64,000 bases of DNA from DASTFP01 sp963816855 (GCA_963816855.1 CAWFMA010000008.1:1-64000); one strand, 5' to 3'; shown: positions 55,037-64,000, counted from the stretch's first letter. The notes: generated by a model not told the origin, from the letters alone. Program-made: numbers and translations.

Positions 55037-55417
55037 TTAACGTTTGGCTGATTGGATTAACTCGACCTCGTAACCGTCGGGCGCGTCAACGAAGGCGATT
55101 ATGCCGCCGGAACTCTTGTGCGGTCCATCGCTCAGCGGATAGCCGAGCGAAGCCGAATGGCGGGCAAACGCCTCCATGTCATCCACCTCAAACGCGAGAT
55201 GCGTCAAGTCCGGACCCACCTGCACCGGACCGCTCGCATCGTATTTGCAAATCTCAATGAGTTCCTCGCTTTCCGGTGCCTTGAGAAAGACGAGTTGCGA
55301 ACCCCGTCCGCTGGTCATCCGGCGCACTTCTTCAAGGCCGAGCACTTCCTTGTAAAAATGAACCGTCTTTTCCAGGTCGGTAACCCGATAGCGGGTGTGG
55401 AGCAGTTTCTTTACCAT
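55037..55417 (-). CDS. Lactoylglutathione lyase-like VOC protein
   Basis: 126 residues from ATG 55417. Glyoxalase I-type layout: HTRYRVTDLEKTVHFYKEVL, FLKAPESEELIEICKYD, LTHLAFEVDDMEAFARHSAS and FVDAPDGYEVELIQSAKR. His (LLHTRYRV, LTHLAF) and Glu (ELIEI, YEVELI) ligands are in the expected places, so glyoxalase activity is plausible. Confidence 0.87.
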   Translation of the reverse strand: MVKKLLHTRYRVTDLEKTVHFYKEVLGLEEVRRMTSGRGSQLVFLKAPESEELIEICKYDASGPVQVGPDLTHLAFEVDDMEAFARHSASLGYPLSDGPHKSSGGIIAFVDAPDGYEVELIQSAKR

Positions 55418-55492
55418 ACGCGATCAGTCTAAGCGCAAAACGCAGCCGTGTCGAAGCCCCAATAGCCGAGCCAGGCGCTGGGGACGCCGCTT

Positions 55493-56245
55493 TCAGCCGG
55501 CGTGGGGATGCGGCCGGATCGGCCACGCCTCGACATCCAGGTCTTCCGCAACCACTGCGTGGTCGGCGGGCGCGGAAGGGTCCTTGAATCGATCGGCGAC
55601 TGCCGGCACGAAGCTCCATTTCTCGACCTCTGCCTGGGCGATCCGATACGGGAGATGGAAGACCTTTCCGGCATGTAGACGCCGCTGGCGATCGGCGGAG
55701 AACATCACATAGCGCTCGACAAGAAAGAACTCGAGGGAACCCGGTTCGGTCGCCAACGGCGGTTTCCGAGAGCCGTAGCGAAATTCGGCATCCGGGTAAC
55801 CGAGGCGCCTGGCTTTGTAGGCGCAAGTTCCATCCGGGCCGATGTGAGCGCTCATTCGCGCGTGAACGTAGTTGAGATTAAATCCGCGCCGGGCGATTTC
55901 CACCGCGAGGGGCTGATTGCAGACCAGTGAATAAAACCAGACTCCAGGCACCCCTGCGCCGTCGTGAACGTAGGTGCGGACGTTGAGCTCAAGGAAATTC
56001 GAAAGCCAAGGAACGGGCGGAAGTCCGCTTGGGCGAACCCTTCTCATAAAGAACGGCACGATCCCAAGCCACGCCTGCTGGTCGAAGGTATCAACGAAGA
56101 GTCCCCGCGGAAGCGTGTCCTGGACTTCCTTCGCGCTCCACGCCCAATGCAAGAAGAGGAGGCGCTTCCATTGCATATGGAGAACCGGCATGGCCTGAGG
56201 TTTCGCCCGCGCAAACAGCCGGTCTTCGATTGTGGGTTCTCTCAT
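55493..56245 (-). CDS. DUF2071 (YqjF-like) protein
   Basis: 250 residues from ATG 56245. MQWKRLLFLHWAWSAKEVQD and LPRGLFVDTFDQQAWLGIVP open the family; LELNVRTYVHDGAGVPGVWF, FNLNYVHARM and SLEFFLVERYVMFSA follow. The family is an acetoacetate-decarboxylase-like fold of unknown role. It is divergent from hemL with 105 bases between the starts. Confidence 0.88.
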   Translation of the reverse strand: MREPTIEDRLFARAKPQAMPVLHMQWKRLLFLHWAWSAKEVQDTLPRGLFVDTFDQQAWLGIVPFFMRRVRPSGLPPVPWLSNFLELNVRTYVHDGAGVPGVWFYSLVCNQPLAVEIARRGFNLNYVHARMSAHIGPDGTCAYKARRLGYPDAEFRYGSRKPPLATEPGSLEFFLVERYVMFSADRQRRLHAGKVFHLPYRIAQAEVEKWSFVPAVADRFKDPSAPADHAVVAEDLDVEAWPIRPHPHAG

Positions 56246-56350
56246 CGCTCAGTCATGTTGATTCCAAGCAGCTCCGCGGCCAGTGGTCGGGCACGGCGCA
56301 CCAGGATTCCCGTTTGCTTAACGCCTCGTCAAAGGTTTCTATCCCAATCG

Positions 56351-57625
56351 ATGACCTCACACGATCTCTTTCGGAACGCCAGCCAGGTAATTCCTGGCGG
56401 GGTGAATTCTCCGGTGCGCGCTTTTCGCGCTGTCGGCGGCGAACCTTTTTTCGCCGCGCGAGCCGATGGCGCGCGACTCTTCACGGTCGAAGGCCGGGAG
56501 CTCATTGATTACGTTGGCACCTGGGGTCCGGCGATCCTCGGGCATGCGCCGGACGCGGTAGTCGCCGCGGTCTGCGCCGCTGCGTCCAACGGGCTGAGTT
56601 TCGGCGTTCCCAATCCCCTGGAAGTCGACATGGCGCGAACGATCTGCGAGCTGGTTCCCTCGGTGGAAAAGGTCCGCCTGGTCAATAGCGGCACAGAGGC
56701 GACGATGAGCTGCATCCGACTGGCCCGGGGTTTCACCAGCCGGCAAAAAATTATCAAGTTTGAAGGCTGCTACCACGGGCATGCTGATTCCCTGCTGGTC
56801 AAGGCCGGGAGCGGCGCCCTGACCCACGGTCGGCCGGATAGCGCCGGTGTTCCGGAGGCGCTGGCGAACCTGACCATCACCGTGCCTTTCAATGATCTGC
56901 CAGCAGTTCGGGAAGCATTTGCGGCGAACAAGGGCGAAATTGCGGCGATCATTCTCGAGCCGATTCCCGCCAATGCGGGGCTCTATCTCCCGGAGCCGGG
57001 ATTTCTGGAAGAACTTCGGGAGCTTTGCGACACGGAAGGTTCGGTCCTGATTTTCGACGAGGTGATGACAGGATTTCGGGTTGCTCCGGGCGGCGCGCAA
57101 GAACTCTACGGCGTCTTGCCGGACTTGACGGCCCTGGGGAAGGTGATCGGCGGCGGGCTTCCCGTCGGCGCCTTTGGCGGGCGCTCCGAGATCATGGACG
57201 CCCTCTCTCCCGACGGTCCGGTTTACCAGGCCGGAACTCTTTCGGGAAACCCGATCGCGATGGCGGCCGGCCTGGCGCAAATCGGCGAACTCATCCAACA
57301 CGGAGGCTGGTCGCGCCTGGAAGAGCTTGGCGAGCAATTCGAGGCACGAATTCGCCCGGTCATCGCCGGAAAGCGCCTCACTTTTCATCGGATTGGTTCG
57401 CTGTTCTGCCTCTACTTTTGCGCAGGGCCTGTCCGCAATCTCACCGATGCCCGCCGAAGTGATCAAGCGGCGTTCGCCCGGTATTTCCATGCCTGCCTTG
57501 AGCGGGGAGTCTATTTTGCGCCTTCCCAGTTCGAGGCTGGTTTCCTGTCACTCGCGCACGGCGAAAGCGATATGGATCAGACCGCGCAAATCGCCGCGGA
57601 AGCGATCAAAATCGCGGGATACTGA
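56351..57625 (+). CDS. hemL: Glutamate-1-semialdehyde 2,1-aminomutase
   Basis: 424 residues from ATG 56351; the upstream open frame is antisense to the DUF2071 gene. PLP enzyme of the C5 route to 5-aminolevulinate. Blocks: IPGGVNSPVRAFRAVGGEPF, YVGTWGPAILGHAPDAV, RLVNSGTEATMSCIRLARGF, FEGCYHGHADSLLVKAGSGA, LIFDEVMTGFRVAPGGAQ and the PLP lysine in LTALGKVIGGGLPVGAFGG. No other hem gene is in the window. Confidence 0.96.
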   Translation: MTSHDLFRNASQVIPGGVNSPVRAFRAVGGEPFFAARADGARLFTVEGRELIDYVGTWGPAILGHAPDAVVAAVCAAASNGLSFGVPNPLEVDMARTICELVPSVEKVRLVNSGTEATMSCIRLARGFTSRQKIIKFEGCYHGHADSLLVKAGSGALTHGRPDSAGVPEALANLTITVPFNDLPAVREAFAANKGEIAAIILEPIPANAGLYLPEPGFLEELRELCDTEGSVLIFDEVMTGFRVAPGGAQELYGVLPDLTALGKVIGGGLPVGAFGGRSEIMDALSPDGPVYQAGTLSGNPIAMAAGLAQIGELIQHGGWSRLEELGEQFEARIRPVIAGKRLTFHRIGSLFCLYFCAGPVRNLTDARRSDQAAFARYFHACLERGVYFAPSQFEAGFLSLAHGESDMDQTAQIAAEAIKIAGY

Positions 57626-57689
57626 ACTCCGGAAAAGCGCCGGCTCATCGCCGGCGAAGCGGGCGTCGCCGCGACCGGGGGCGAAAATT

Positions 57690-60242
57690 TTGCCCACTGG
57701 ACAAGTGCGGGAACTTTCCGTACCCGTTAACGCCGTGAAGCAACGGGTGCGCGCACGCGCAAAGTTTTTCTTCGAAGGAGATTACAAGTTTTTTCTCAAG
57801 GGTGTCACCTATGGCACCTTCGCTCCCGATTCCGACGGTTACTACGTGGGTCCGCCCGAGAAGGCCCGCATCGATCTCTCCCTGATGCGGGAGATCGGTG
57901 TGAACGGGGTGCGCGTCTATCACGCCCCGCCAAAATGGTTTCTCGACCTTTGCTACGAATTTGGAATCCGCGTGATGGTCACCCTTTGGTGGGGGCAAAA
58001 CGTGGATTTTCTCAGCTCGGGCAGGCGCCGCCGGGAAATTTTCGCCAAGGTCCATTCCGATGTGAACTCAAACGCGGGGCATCCCGGGCTCCTCGGCTAT
58101 CTCGTGGCCAATGAAATCTCGAGCACCATGGTTCGGTGGTACGGGGTGAGGCGGGTCACGGAATTCGTCGAGAACATGATCAACATCGGGAGGGATGCCG
58201 ACGATGACGTGTTGTTTTCCTACGCGAGCTATCCGCCCACGGAATACCTGCTGCCGACAAACATGGATTTTTACACCTTCAATGTTTACCTGCATCGAAG
58301 GAGCGACTTCGATCGCTATCTCGCGCGGCTCCAGAATCTGGCCGAGGATCGCCCGCTGATCATGGGCGAGTTCGGGATGGATACGCTGCGGCACTCCGAG
58401 AAGGAACAGGCCGAAATACTCGCCTGGCATATTGAAAGCGTCGTCCGGGGCGGCCTGGCAGGAACTTTTCTTTACACCTGGACCGACGAGTGGTGGTGCA
58501 ATGGCCAGGACATTACCGACTGGGCCTTCGGGCTGACCACGCGCGAACGCCTGCCCAAAGAGGCGCTTTCACGGGTGAAGTCGCTATTCGCCGGCCCGGA
58601 GTCGGTGACTCGCAAGATCAGCCTCCCCCACTACCCCAAGGTTTCGGTGATCGTCTGTTCCTATAATGGCGCCAAGACGCTCGAACGATGCCTCGAATCG
58701 TTGCGGCGCATCGAATACCCGGACTACGAAGTGATCCTGGTGGATGACGGATCGAAGGACGATACCGAGGAAATCGCCTCGAGAAATCGCTGGATCACTT
58801 ACCTCCGGCAAGAGAACTCGGGCCTCAGCATGGCGCGCAATGTCGGGGCGCGGGCGGCCACGGGAGAAGTGCTCGCCTATACCGACAGCGATTGCATGGC
58901 CGATCCCCAATGGCTTTACTTCATGGTCGGGACGTTGCTCAGCGGCGCCTACGCGGGCGTCGGCGGACCCAACGTCTCCCCTCCGGCGGAGAACTGGATC
59001 CAAGCGTGCGTCGCGGCGGCGCCGGGTGGGCCGAACCACGTGCTGCTCACCGACCAGATCGCGGAACACATTCCTGGCTGCAACATGGCCTTCTACAAAT
59101 GGGCTTTCGAGCGAGTGGGAGGTTTCGATCCCGAGTACCGCAAGGCCGGCGATGACGTGGACTTTTGCTGGCGCCTGCAGCAGGACGGGCAGATCATCGG
59201 TTTCAGCCCGTCCGCGATAGTGTGGCACTACCGCCGGTTCACCCTTGCGGCATTCCGCAAGCAGCAGAACGGCTACGGGGAAGCCGAGTCGCTCCTTCGC
59301 TTCAAACACCTGGTCTTTTTCGGGCCAACCGGGACGGCGAAATGGAAGGGCCAGATTTACGGCGCGCCGCGTTTCACCTGGCTGATCAACCGGCCGATCA
59401 TTTATCACGGCATTTTCGGCGAGGGACTTTTCCAGTCGATCTACCCCACCCCGCAATCCGATCTCGCGGGATACCTGAGCAGCATCGAATGGGTGGTGCT
59501 CACCTTCCTTGTCTTCTGCCTGTCGATTCCGCTGCCCTTCCTGCGGATTGTCCCCTACCTGATGTTTGGCGGCACTTTTCTCGTGGCCTTGTCGCACATG
59601 ATCCACGCGAAGCTCGAGCCCAAGCACGACACCATCCTCGCCCGGCTCCTCGTCGCCTTTCTGGCCCTGACCCAACCGCTCGTGCGCGGCTGGTCCCGCT
59701 ACTTCACCTGGCTGAAGTTCAAGCGCACTCCCCCGGCGGTCATTGCCTCGCACGAAAAAGATTACACTCCCTCCCGCGGAAGCATCTCGAACTTGAATTT
59801 CTGGACGGAGAACGGCCAGGGCCGGGAGCAGTTGTTGCCGGAGATCATCGAGGCGCTCGAAACCGAAGGCTGGAACTACTCGACGGATACCGGTTGGAAA
59901 AACTGGGACATCCAGGTCTACGGAAGTTTTTGGTGGGGCATCAAGCTGCGAAGTGTCACCGAATACCACGGCGGCCCAAAGTGCCTGACTAGGATCAAGC
60001 TCGACACGCAGATGGTCGCGACGACCCTATTGATCAATCTTTTCGTCCTGGCCGTTCTGATCTACCGCCAGCTGTACGTAGCCGGCAGCGATCTCTGGCT
60101 ATGGATTCCGTACGTTATCGGCGTCGGGATTCTGGCGGCGCGTGCCTACCGCCTCAAGAAGCGCGTCGCGGAGCTCGTGGACGCGGCGGCGCAGCGGCGC
60201 GGCTTTGTCCGAGTGGGGCGAAAGCCCGCCCCAAGCCGTTGA
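57690..60242 (+). CDS. Glycoside hydrolase (clan GH-A) / GT2 glycosyltransferase fusion
   Basis: About 850 residues; no ATG starts the region, so TTG 57690, GTG 57705 or GTG 57735 are the candidates. Residues 20-290 are a TIM-barrel hydrolase: GVNGVRVYHAPPKWFLDLCY, acid/base Glu in VANEISS (about 140) and nucleophile Glu in LIMGEFGMD (about 225), YTWTDEWWCNG. Residues 315-560 are a family-2 glycosyltransferase: VSVIVCSYNGAKTLERCLES, VILVDDGSKDD, DxD in AYTDSDCMAD, GGFDPEYRKAGDDVDFCWRL. Hydrophobic helices follow (about 600-640 and 775-825). It may make and trim one polysaccharide. Coupled to queA by TTGA. Confidence 0.85.
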   Translation: MPTGQVRELSVPVNAVKQRVRARAKFFFEGDYKFFLKGVTYGTFAPDSDGYYVGPPEKARIDLSLMREIGVNGVRVYHAPPKWFLDLCYEFGIRVMVTLWWGQNVDFLSSGRRRREIFAKVHSDVNSNAGHPGLLGYLVANEISSTMVRWYGVRRVTEFVENMINIGRDADDDVLFSYASYPPTEYLLPTNMDFYTFNVYLHRRSDFDRYLARLQNLAEDRPLIMGEFGMDTLRHSEKEQAEILAWHIESVVRGGLAGTFLYTWTDEWWCNGQDITDWAFGLTTRERLPKEALSRVKSLFAGPESVTRKISLPHYPKVSVIVCSYNGAKTLERCLESLRRIEYPDYEVILVDDGSKDDTEEIASRNRWITYLRQENSGLSMARNVGARAATGEVLAYTDSDCMADPQWLYFMVGTLLSGAYAGVGGPNVSPPAENWIQACVAAAPGGPNHVLLTDQIAEHIPGCNMAFYKWAFERVGGFDPEYRKAGDDVDFCWRLQQDGQIIGFSPSAIVWHYRRFTLAAFRKQQNGYGEAESLLRFKHLVFFGPTGTAKWKGQIYGAPRFTWLINRPIIYHGIFGEGLFQSIYPTPQSDLAGYLSSIEWVVLTFLVFCLSIPLPFLRIVPYLMFGGTFLVALSHMIHAKLEPKHDTILARLLVAFLALTQPLVRGWSRYFTWLKFKRTPPAVIASHEKDYTPSRGSISNLNFWTENGQGREQLLPEIIEALETEGWNYSTDTGWKNWDIQVYGSFWWGIKLRSVTEYHGGPKCLTRIKLDTQMVATTLLINLFVLAVLIYRQLYVAGSDLWLWIPYVIGVGILAARAYRLKKRVAELVDAAAQRRGFVRVGRKPAPSR

Positions 60243-61213
60243 CCGACCGCGTAGCCGACTACGATTTTTTCCTTCCGAGGGAGCTCATCGCTGCCCGGCC
60301 GCTGGCCGAGCGGGACGCCTCGCGAATGCTGGTTCTCCACCGGGACTCCGGGCGTCTCGAACATCGCCTCTTCCGCGACTTTCCCGAATACCTGAGGCCC
60401 GGGGATCTGGCCGTTCTCAATAATTCGAGAGTGTTCAAAGCCAGGCTCCGCACCAACGATGGACGTATCGAGCTCCTTCTCCTGCGGTCTCCCGAACCCG
60501 GTAAATGGATCTGTCTGGCGAAGCCGGGGCGCCGGGTCCGCCCCGGGTCTGAATTTATCATCGCCGGCACTATCGGTCGCGTCAGGGAAATTCTCGAAGA
60601 CGGTTCGCGTCTGGTGGAGTTCGACGATGAGCCGGACCTGGCGCGTTTCGGCAGCGTGCCGATCCCGCCCTACCTTCACCGGGACGCCGACGCGCAAGAC
60701 GAGATCCGGTATCAAACTGTCTTCGGAATGGAAACCGGCTCCGTCGCCGCGCCGACTGCGGGCCTGCATTTTACCCAGGAGATTTTGTCGCGCATTCCGT
60801 ATGCCCTGGTGACGTTGCATGTTGGAATCGCCACGTTCCTGCCGGTGAAGGTTGAACGCGTGGCGGACCACCGCATGCACGAGGAACTTTATTCCATTGA
60901 CAAGAATGCCGCCGCTTCGATCAATGCCGCCGCGCGCCTGGTGGCGGTGGGAACGACCTCCGTCCGCGTCCTGGAAAGCCAGCCCCGAGGCCTGGTGTTG
61001 CCGCATTCGGGCTCGACCAGCATCTACATCCATCCTCCGTTCAGCTTCGGGCGGGTTGCCGCCTTGCTGACGAATTTCCATCTGCCAAAGTCGACTTTGC
61101 TGATGCTGGTGTGCGCCTTTGCCGGGCGGGAGACGGCGCTGGCCGCATATGCGGAAGCCGTTCGAGAACGCTATCGGTTCTTCAGCTACGGTGACTGCAT
61201 GTTGGTCGTCTGA
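60239..61213 (+). CDS. queA: tRNA preQ1 S-adenosylmethionine ribosyltransferase-isomerase
   Basis: 324 residues from TTG 60239, which overlaps the glycosyltransferase stop (TTGA) and gives the family start TDRVADYDFFLPRELIAARP. Signatures: RDASRMLVLHRDSG, VLNNSRVFKARL, FGMETGSVAAPTAGLHFTQE, LVTLHVGIATFLPVKVE, HEELYSI, AVGTTSVRVLES and LLTNFHLPKSTLLMLVCAFA. It makes epoxyqueuosine in tRNA. The 3' end overlaps the convergent tadA by 28 bases. Confidence 0.95.
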   Translation: MTDRVADYDFFLPRELIAARPLAERDASRMLVLHRDSGRLEHRLFRDFPEYLRPGDLAVLNNSRVFKARLRTNDGRIELLLLRSPEPGKWICLAKPGRRVRPGSEFIIAGTIGRVREILEDGSRLVEFDDEPDLARFGSVPIPPYLHRDADAQDEIRYQTVFGMETGSVAAPTAGLHFTQEILSRIPYALVTLHVGIATFLPVKVERVADHRMHEELYSIDKNAAASINAAARLVAVGTTSVRVLESQPRGLVLPHSGSTSIYIHPPFSFGRVAALLTNFHLPKSTLLMLVCAFAGRETALAAYAEAVRERYRFFSYGDCMLVV

Positions 61214-61674
61214 ATTCTTCTCGCCGCAAAAAAATCCTTCAGGATCCGCGCGCACTCATCCGCCCGCACTTCGGCCCGGACATCGCACCGATGGTTTAGT
61301 TCGGGCATTTGAAGAATGTTGAGCAAGCTGCCGGCCGCGCCGCTTCTCGCATCGCGGCAACCGAAGACCACGCGGCGCAGGCGCGCGTGAACCAGCGCCC
61401 CGGCGCACATCGGGCAGGGCTCCTTGGTGACAAACATCTCGCAGTCAATGAGCCGCCAATCTTCCACAACGGCCCCGGCCTGGGTGATGGCGATCATTTC
61501 GGCATGGGCGGTCGCATCCTTTAGCGTTTCAACCTGGTTCCAGGATCGCGCGATGATTCCGCCGTCTCGAACGATGATTGCACCGATCGGCGACTCCCCG
61601 GAGTCGAATGCCTTGCGCGCAAGACGCAGGGCTTCTCCCATGTAAAACTCGTCGCTGGTGAAATCTGTCAACAC
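61186..61674 (-). CDS. tadA: tRNA adenosine deaminase, TadA-like
   Basis: 162 residues from GTG 61674. Zinc motifs of the deaminase family: HAEMIAITQAG (catalytic Glu) and EPCPMCAGALVHARLRRVVF. SPIGAIIVRDGGIIARSWNQ and GSLLNILQMPELNHRCDVRA agree with TadA, which converts A34 to inosine in tRNA-Arg. The bacterial guanine deaminase group is related, so exact substrate is less certain. It converges on queA. Confidence 0.88.
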   Translation of the reverse strand: MLTDFTSDEFYMGEALRLARKAFDSGESPIGAIIVRDGGIIARSWNQVETLKDATAHAEMIAITQAGAVVEDWRLIDCEMFVTKEPCPMCAGALVHARLRRVVFGCRDARSGAAGSLLNILQMPELNHRCDVRAEVRADECARILKDFFAARRIQTTNMQSP

Positions 61675-61691
61675 ACGCTATCAGATAGCAC

Positions 61692-62342
61692 ATGGACCCC
61701 CGTAAAACCATCGTCGCCCCGTCCATTCTCGCGGCGGATTTTTCTCAACTCGGCCATGAAGTTGAACGCGTGACTGCCGCCGGAGCCGATTGGATCCATT
61801 GCGACGTCATGGACGGGCATTTCGTGGACAATATTTCCTTCGGCCCGGACGTCGTGGAAGCGACGTCGCGGCGCACCGATCTGCCGCTCGACGTGCATCT
61901 GATGGTTGAACGGCCGGATAAATTCTTCCCAAGATTCACCGCGGTGGCCAGCTCGATTTCGGTGCACGTCGAAGCGAATCATGATGTCGCCGAAACGCTC
62001 ACGCACATTCGTTCGGCGGGCTGCAAGGCGGGCCTGGCCCTCAGTCCGCCGACGCCGGTTGAGCGCATCGAGCCGTTTCTCGGGCTGTTTGACGTTTTGC
62101 TGGTGCTGACGGTCAACCCGGGTTTCGGGGGGCAGGCCTTCATCCCGGGGACTTTGGACAAGGTGCGCCAGGGGGCTGCGTGGCGGGAGGAACGCCAACT
62201 GGACTATCACATCGAGGTGGATGGCGGCTTAAACGTTGCGACGGCGCGGCTTTCCCGGGAAGCGGGAGCGAATGTCATGGTGGCGGGCACCTCGATCTTC
62301 CGGGCGGCCGATCCCGCGGCGGAGATTGCGGCGTTACGTTAG
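61692..62342 (+). CDS. rpe: Ribulose-phosphate 3-epimerase
   Basis: 216 residues. Complete motif set: VAPSILAADFSQLGHEVERV, WIHCDVMDGHFVDNISFGPD, DVHLMVERPDKFFP, LTVNPGFGGQAFIPGTLDKV and YHIEVDGGLNVATARLSREA. It interconverts ribulose and xylulose 5-phosphate. Start ATG 61692, divergent from tadA with 17 bases between starts. Confidence 0.96.
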   Translation: MDPRKTIVAPSILAADFSQLGHEVERVTAAGADWIHCDVMDGHFVDNISFGPDVVEATSRRTDLPLDVHLMVERPDKFFPRFTAVASSISVHVEANHDVAETLTHIRSAGCKAGLALSPPTPVERIEPFLGLFDVLLVLTVNPGFGGQAFIPGTLDKVRQGAAWREERQLDYHIEVDGGLNVATARLSREAGANVMVAGTSIFRAADPAAEIAALR

Positions 62343-62507
62343 ATTTTATCGGCGATCCCTCCGACCAGCCTGCAGTTAGTCCCGAAGGCAAGGTCAAGCC
62401 ATTCGCAAAGATCCGTGATCGTTCCACGCCACGGCTTCCCTGAAAACCAGAGGCACCGCCCTGGCCACTCCGGGGATGCCCTTTAAACTCAAACCCAGGA
62501 GATAAGA

Positions 62508-62901
62508 ATGGAAATTAAGAGAATCAGTTCACAACCGTCCAACACTGGACCGGCCGACTGGTTTACCGGCAGTGCGTATAGATCCGCTGTTCCAAGCAAG
62601 CGCACCGGCCCGCGCGGCGGGCGCCAGTGTCACCTTCGAGCCCGGCGCTCGAACAGCATGGCACACCCATCCGCTGGGTCAGACCCTGATTATCACCGGC
62701 GGTTGCGGTCGAGCACAGCATGAAGGCGGTCCCGTCGAGGAGATCCATCCCGGCGATGTGGTTTGGTTTCCGCCGGGTGAGAAGCACTGGCATGGTGCTG
62801 CGCCAGCCATGGCTATGACCCATATCGCCATTCAGGAACAGCTCGACGGTCAGGTCGTCGAGTGGATGGAGAAAGTCAGCGACGACCAATACAACAGGTA
62901 A
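62508..62901 (+). pseudogene. Cupin-domain protein, single frameshift
   Basis: ATG 62508 gives KRISSQPSNTGPADWFTG, the opening of a small cupin family. Near 62570-62575 the frame shifts by one base and the next frame continues VRIDPLFQASAPARAAGAS, VTFEPGARTAWHTHPLGQTL and VVWFPPGEKHWHGAAPAMAM to 62901. Metal-binding His and Glu (TAWHTH, GEKHWHG) are intact. The length with repair, about 130 residues, is normal. The single change may be a recent mutation or a sequence error. Confidence 0.82.
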
Positions 62902-63303
62902 GCTCACGCCTTTGAGATAGCCGCTTATCGAAAGAAAGGCCGCGGTGAGGCGCGATCTCTTGGACCCCGGATCGATCGATGGCTCCGAACCGCCTGGCCG
63001 GCCCTCGGCTGAAGGAATCTTTGCCCGGGACACAATCACACGCAAAGCCCGGTTGATCGCGGGCGACGGCAACGGCGCCAGAGCGAGAATCAAACTGGAT
63101 GCTGACGACGAAACGCAAGTGAAATGCGCGGTCGAAAACCGCTGAAGCGACTTGCTTGCTCTTTGCTCTAGACACTCAGAACCTCTGAGAGTGTCCAGTC
63201 GCCTGAGTCTGCTCATTCCCTTGGCCACACGATCCGACGGTCCGGAAATCAACCTTGCATGCGGCTGTGCGGATGTTATCCCGAAGGAAATTCCTTCCCC
63301 AAA
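62902..63303. other. 402 bases without a supported gene
   Basis: Between the cupin and phosphoglucomutase genes. Short ORFs only. A hairpin ACACTC..GAGTGT at about 63170-63198 could end the cupin transcript. No RNA gene recognised. Confidence 0.45.
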
Positions 63304-64000
63304 ATGAGTGATCTCACCGCGAAAATACAAGCCGCCGGAGCCACCGGGCAACTGCTCGAATCCTCGGCCAAAAACCTCCTTGCTTTTCTGGCCAAAAGCT
63401 CGTCCCCGCTCGACGAAGCCTCCATCCGCGAGTTGGCCGATGCCGGCGACTGGAAGGAGCTCGATAATCGGTTTTTCCGGACTCTGGCCTTCGGAACGGG
63501 CGGGCTTCGCGGCAAGACGATCAGTTCAGCTATCACACGGGCGGAAAAGGGTTCCCCTCAAGCGCTCGGCCGACCGGAATTCCCATGTGTCGGCACGAAC
63601 GCGATGAATTACTACAACATTAGCCGCGCCACCCAGGGCTTGGTGGCTTATGCTAAGGAATATTTCGCGAAGAGCGGCCGGGCCGGGCGTCCATCCATCT
63701 GCATTTGCCACGACACACGCTTCTTCTCGCGCGAATTCGCCGAACTCGCCGCCAAGGTGATCACCGAGAATGGCTGCGACGCTTATCTCTTCGAAGGCCC
63801 CCGCTCGACGCCGGAGCTCTCGTTTTCGGTCCGTTACACGAAATCTCAGGCCGGAATCAACATCACGGCGAGTCATAACCCGCCGGAGTACAACGGCTAC
63901 AAGGTCTATTTTGAGGACGGCGGCCAGATCGTCGAGCCCTACGCGTCCGGAATCATTGCGCAAGTGAACGCGGTGGAAAGCGACTCTTACAAGCCTTTGC
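63304..64000 (+). CDS. Phosphoglucomutase/phosphomannomutase, 5' part
   Basis: Starts at ATG 63304 and is open for 232 codons to the window edge, so the 3' part is missing. It has AFGTGGLRGKTISS (a phosphate-binding start), AMNYYNISRATQGLVAYAKE, ICICHDTRFFSREFAELAAK, RSTPELSFSVRYTKSQAGIN, and the catalytic serine loop TASHNPPEYNGYKVYFEDGG. The long N-terminal part is that of the PgcA/PGM2 type of alpha-D-phosphohexomutase, acting on glucose 1- and 6-phosphate. Confidence 0.93.
   Translation, partial: MSDLTAKIQAAGATGQLLESSAKNLLAFLAKSSSPLDEASIRELADAGDWKELDNRFFRTLAFGTGGLRGKTISSAITRAEKGSPQALGRPEFPCVGTNAMNYYNISRATQGLVAYAKEYFAKSGRAGRPSICICHDTRFFSREFAELAAKVITENGCDAYLFEGPRSTPELSFSVRYTKSQAGINITASHNPPEYNGYKVYFEDGGQIVEPYASGIIAQVNAVESDSYKPL

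Noticed and set aside
58584..59969. A 461-codon minus-strand ORF
   Set aside because: Antisense to the glycosyltransferase domain, no recognisable fold.

Overview
The window reads as a chromosomal piece from a free-living Gram-negative heterotroph. Verrucomicrobiota (PVC group) is my best guess: the sequence is GC-rich, an N-acetylglucosamine kinase is fused to MurNAc-6-phosphate etherase, an orphan ECF41-type sigma factor and a DUF3500 secreted protein are present, and there are several sugar-handling genes. None of these is diagnostic, and there is no rRNA, tRNA or CRISPR array to settle it. Marker-protein phylogeny (LigA, NadA, XseA) would decide.

The left half (about 1-31 kb) is an accessory graveyard. 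It starts with remnants of a defence-like locus on the minus strand: a helical-repeat protein, a DndD/Rad50-like zinc-hook ATPase split by an IS3 element, an HNH endonuclease full of frameshifts, and an unknown gene split by an IS256 element. Then come a sensor kinase/NarL-type regulator pair, an MFS exporter translationally coupled to a stand-alone LytTR regulator, an IS630 remnant, a VapBC-like toxin-antitoxin pair, an OmpA-like protein with no signal peptide, and one intact 1149-residue nuclease-helicase (TM0106/DNA2 type). At least four fragments of the same helicase family lie on the same strand at about 8.1, 15.5, 16.6 and 28.1 kb. A CUT2-type sugar ABC operon with a frameshifted binding protein, a MEKHLA-domain protein, a truncated EF-hand secreted protein with a DUF3500 partner, and a nucleotidyltransferase pseudogene with an internal inversion close this half.

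The right half (about 30.7-64 kb) is mostly intact and housekeeping: Nfo endonuclease, an orphan sugar-binding protein without a signal, aldo/keto reductase, a decayed ECF41 sigma factor, acyltransferase next to a second LytTR protein, glycerate kinase-FabD, gluconokinase, NadA, a six Asp-box propeller protein, XseA-BioB-RpiB-UgpQ, LigA-VanZ, the MurK-MurQ fusion, HemL, a glycoside hydrolase/glycosyltransferase fusion coupled to QueA, TadA, Rpe, a frameshifted cupin and the start of a phosphoglucomutase.

Non-coding structure includes two related MITE-like elements with 4-bp target duplications (31.4 and 43.5 kb), a third unrelated MITE-like element (22.2 kb), a perfect palindrome in front of the toxin-antitoxin pair, and long hairpins after the murK-murQ and LytTR genes. 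Decay is concentrated on the left, so true pseudogenisation is likelier than uniform sequencing error, but reads would be needed to confirm individual frameshifts.
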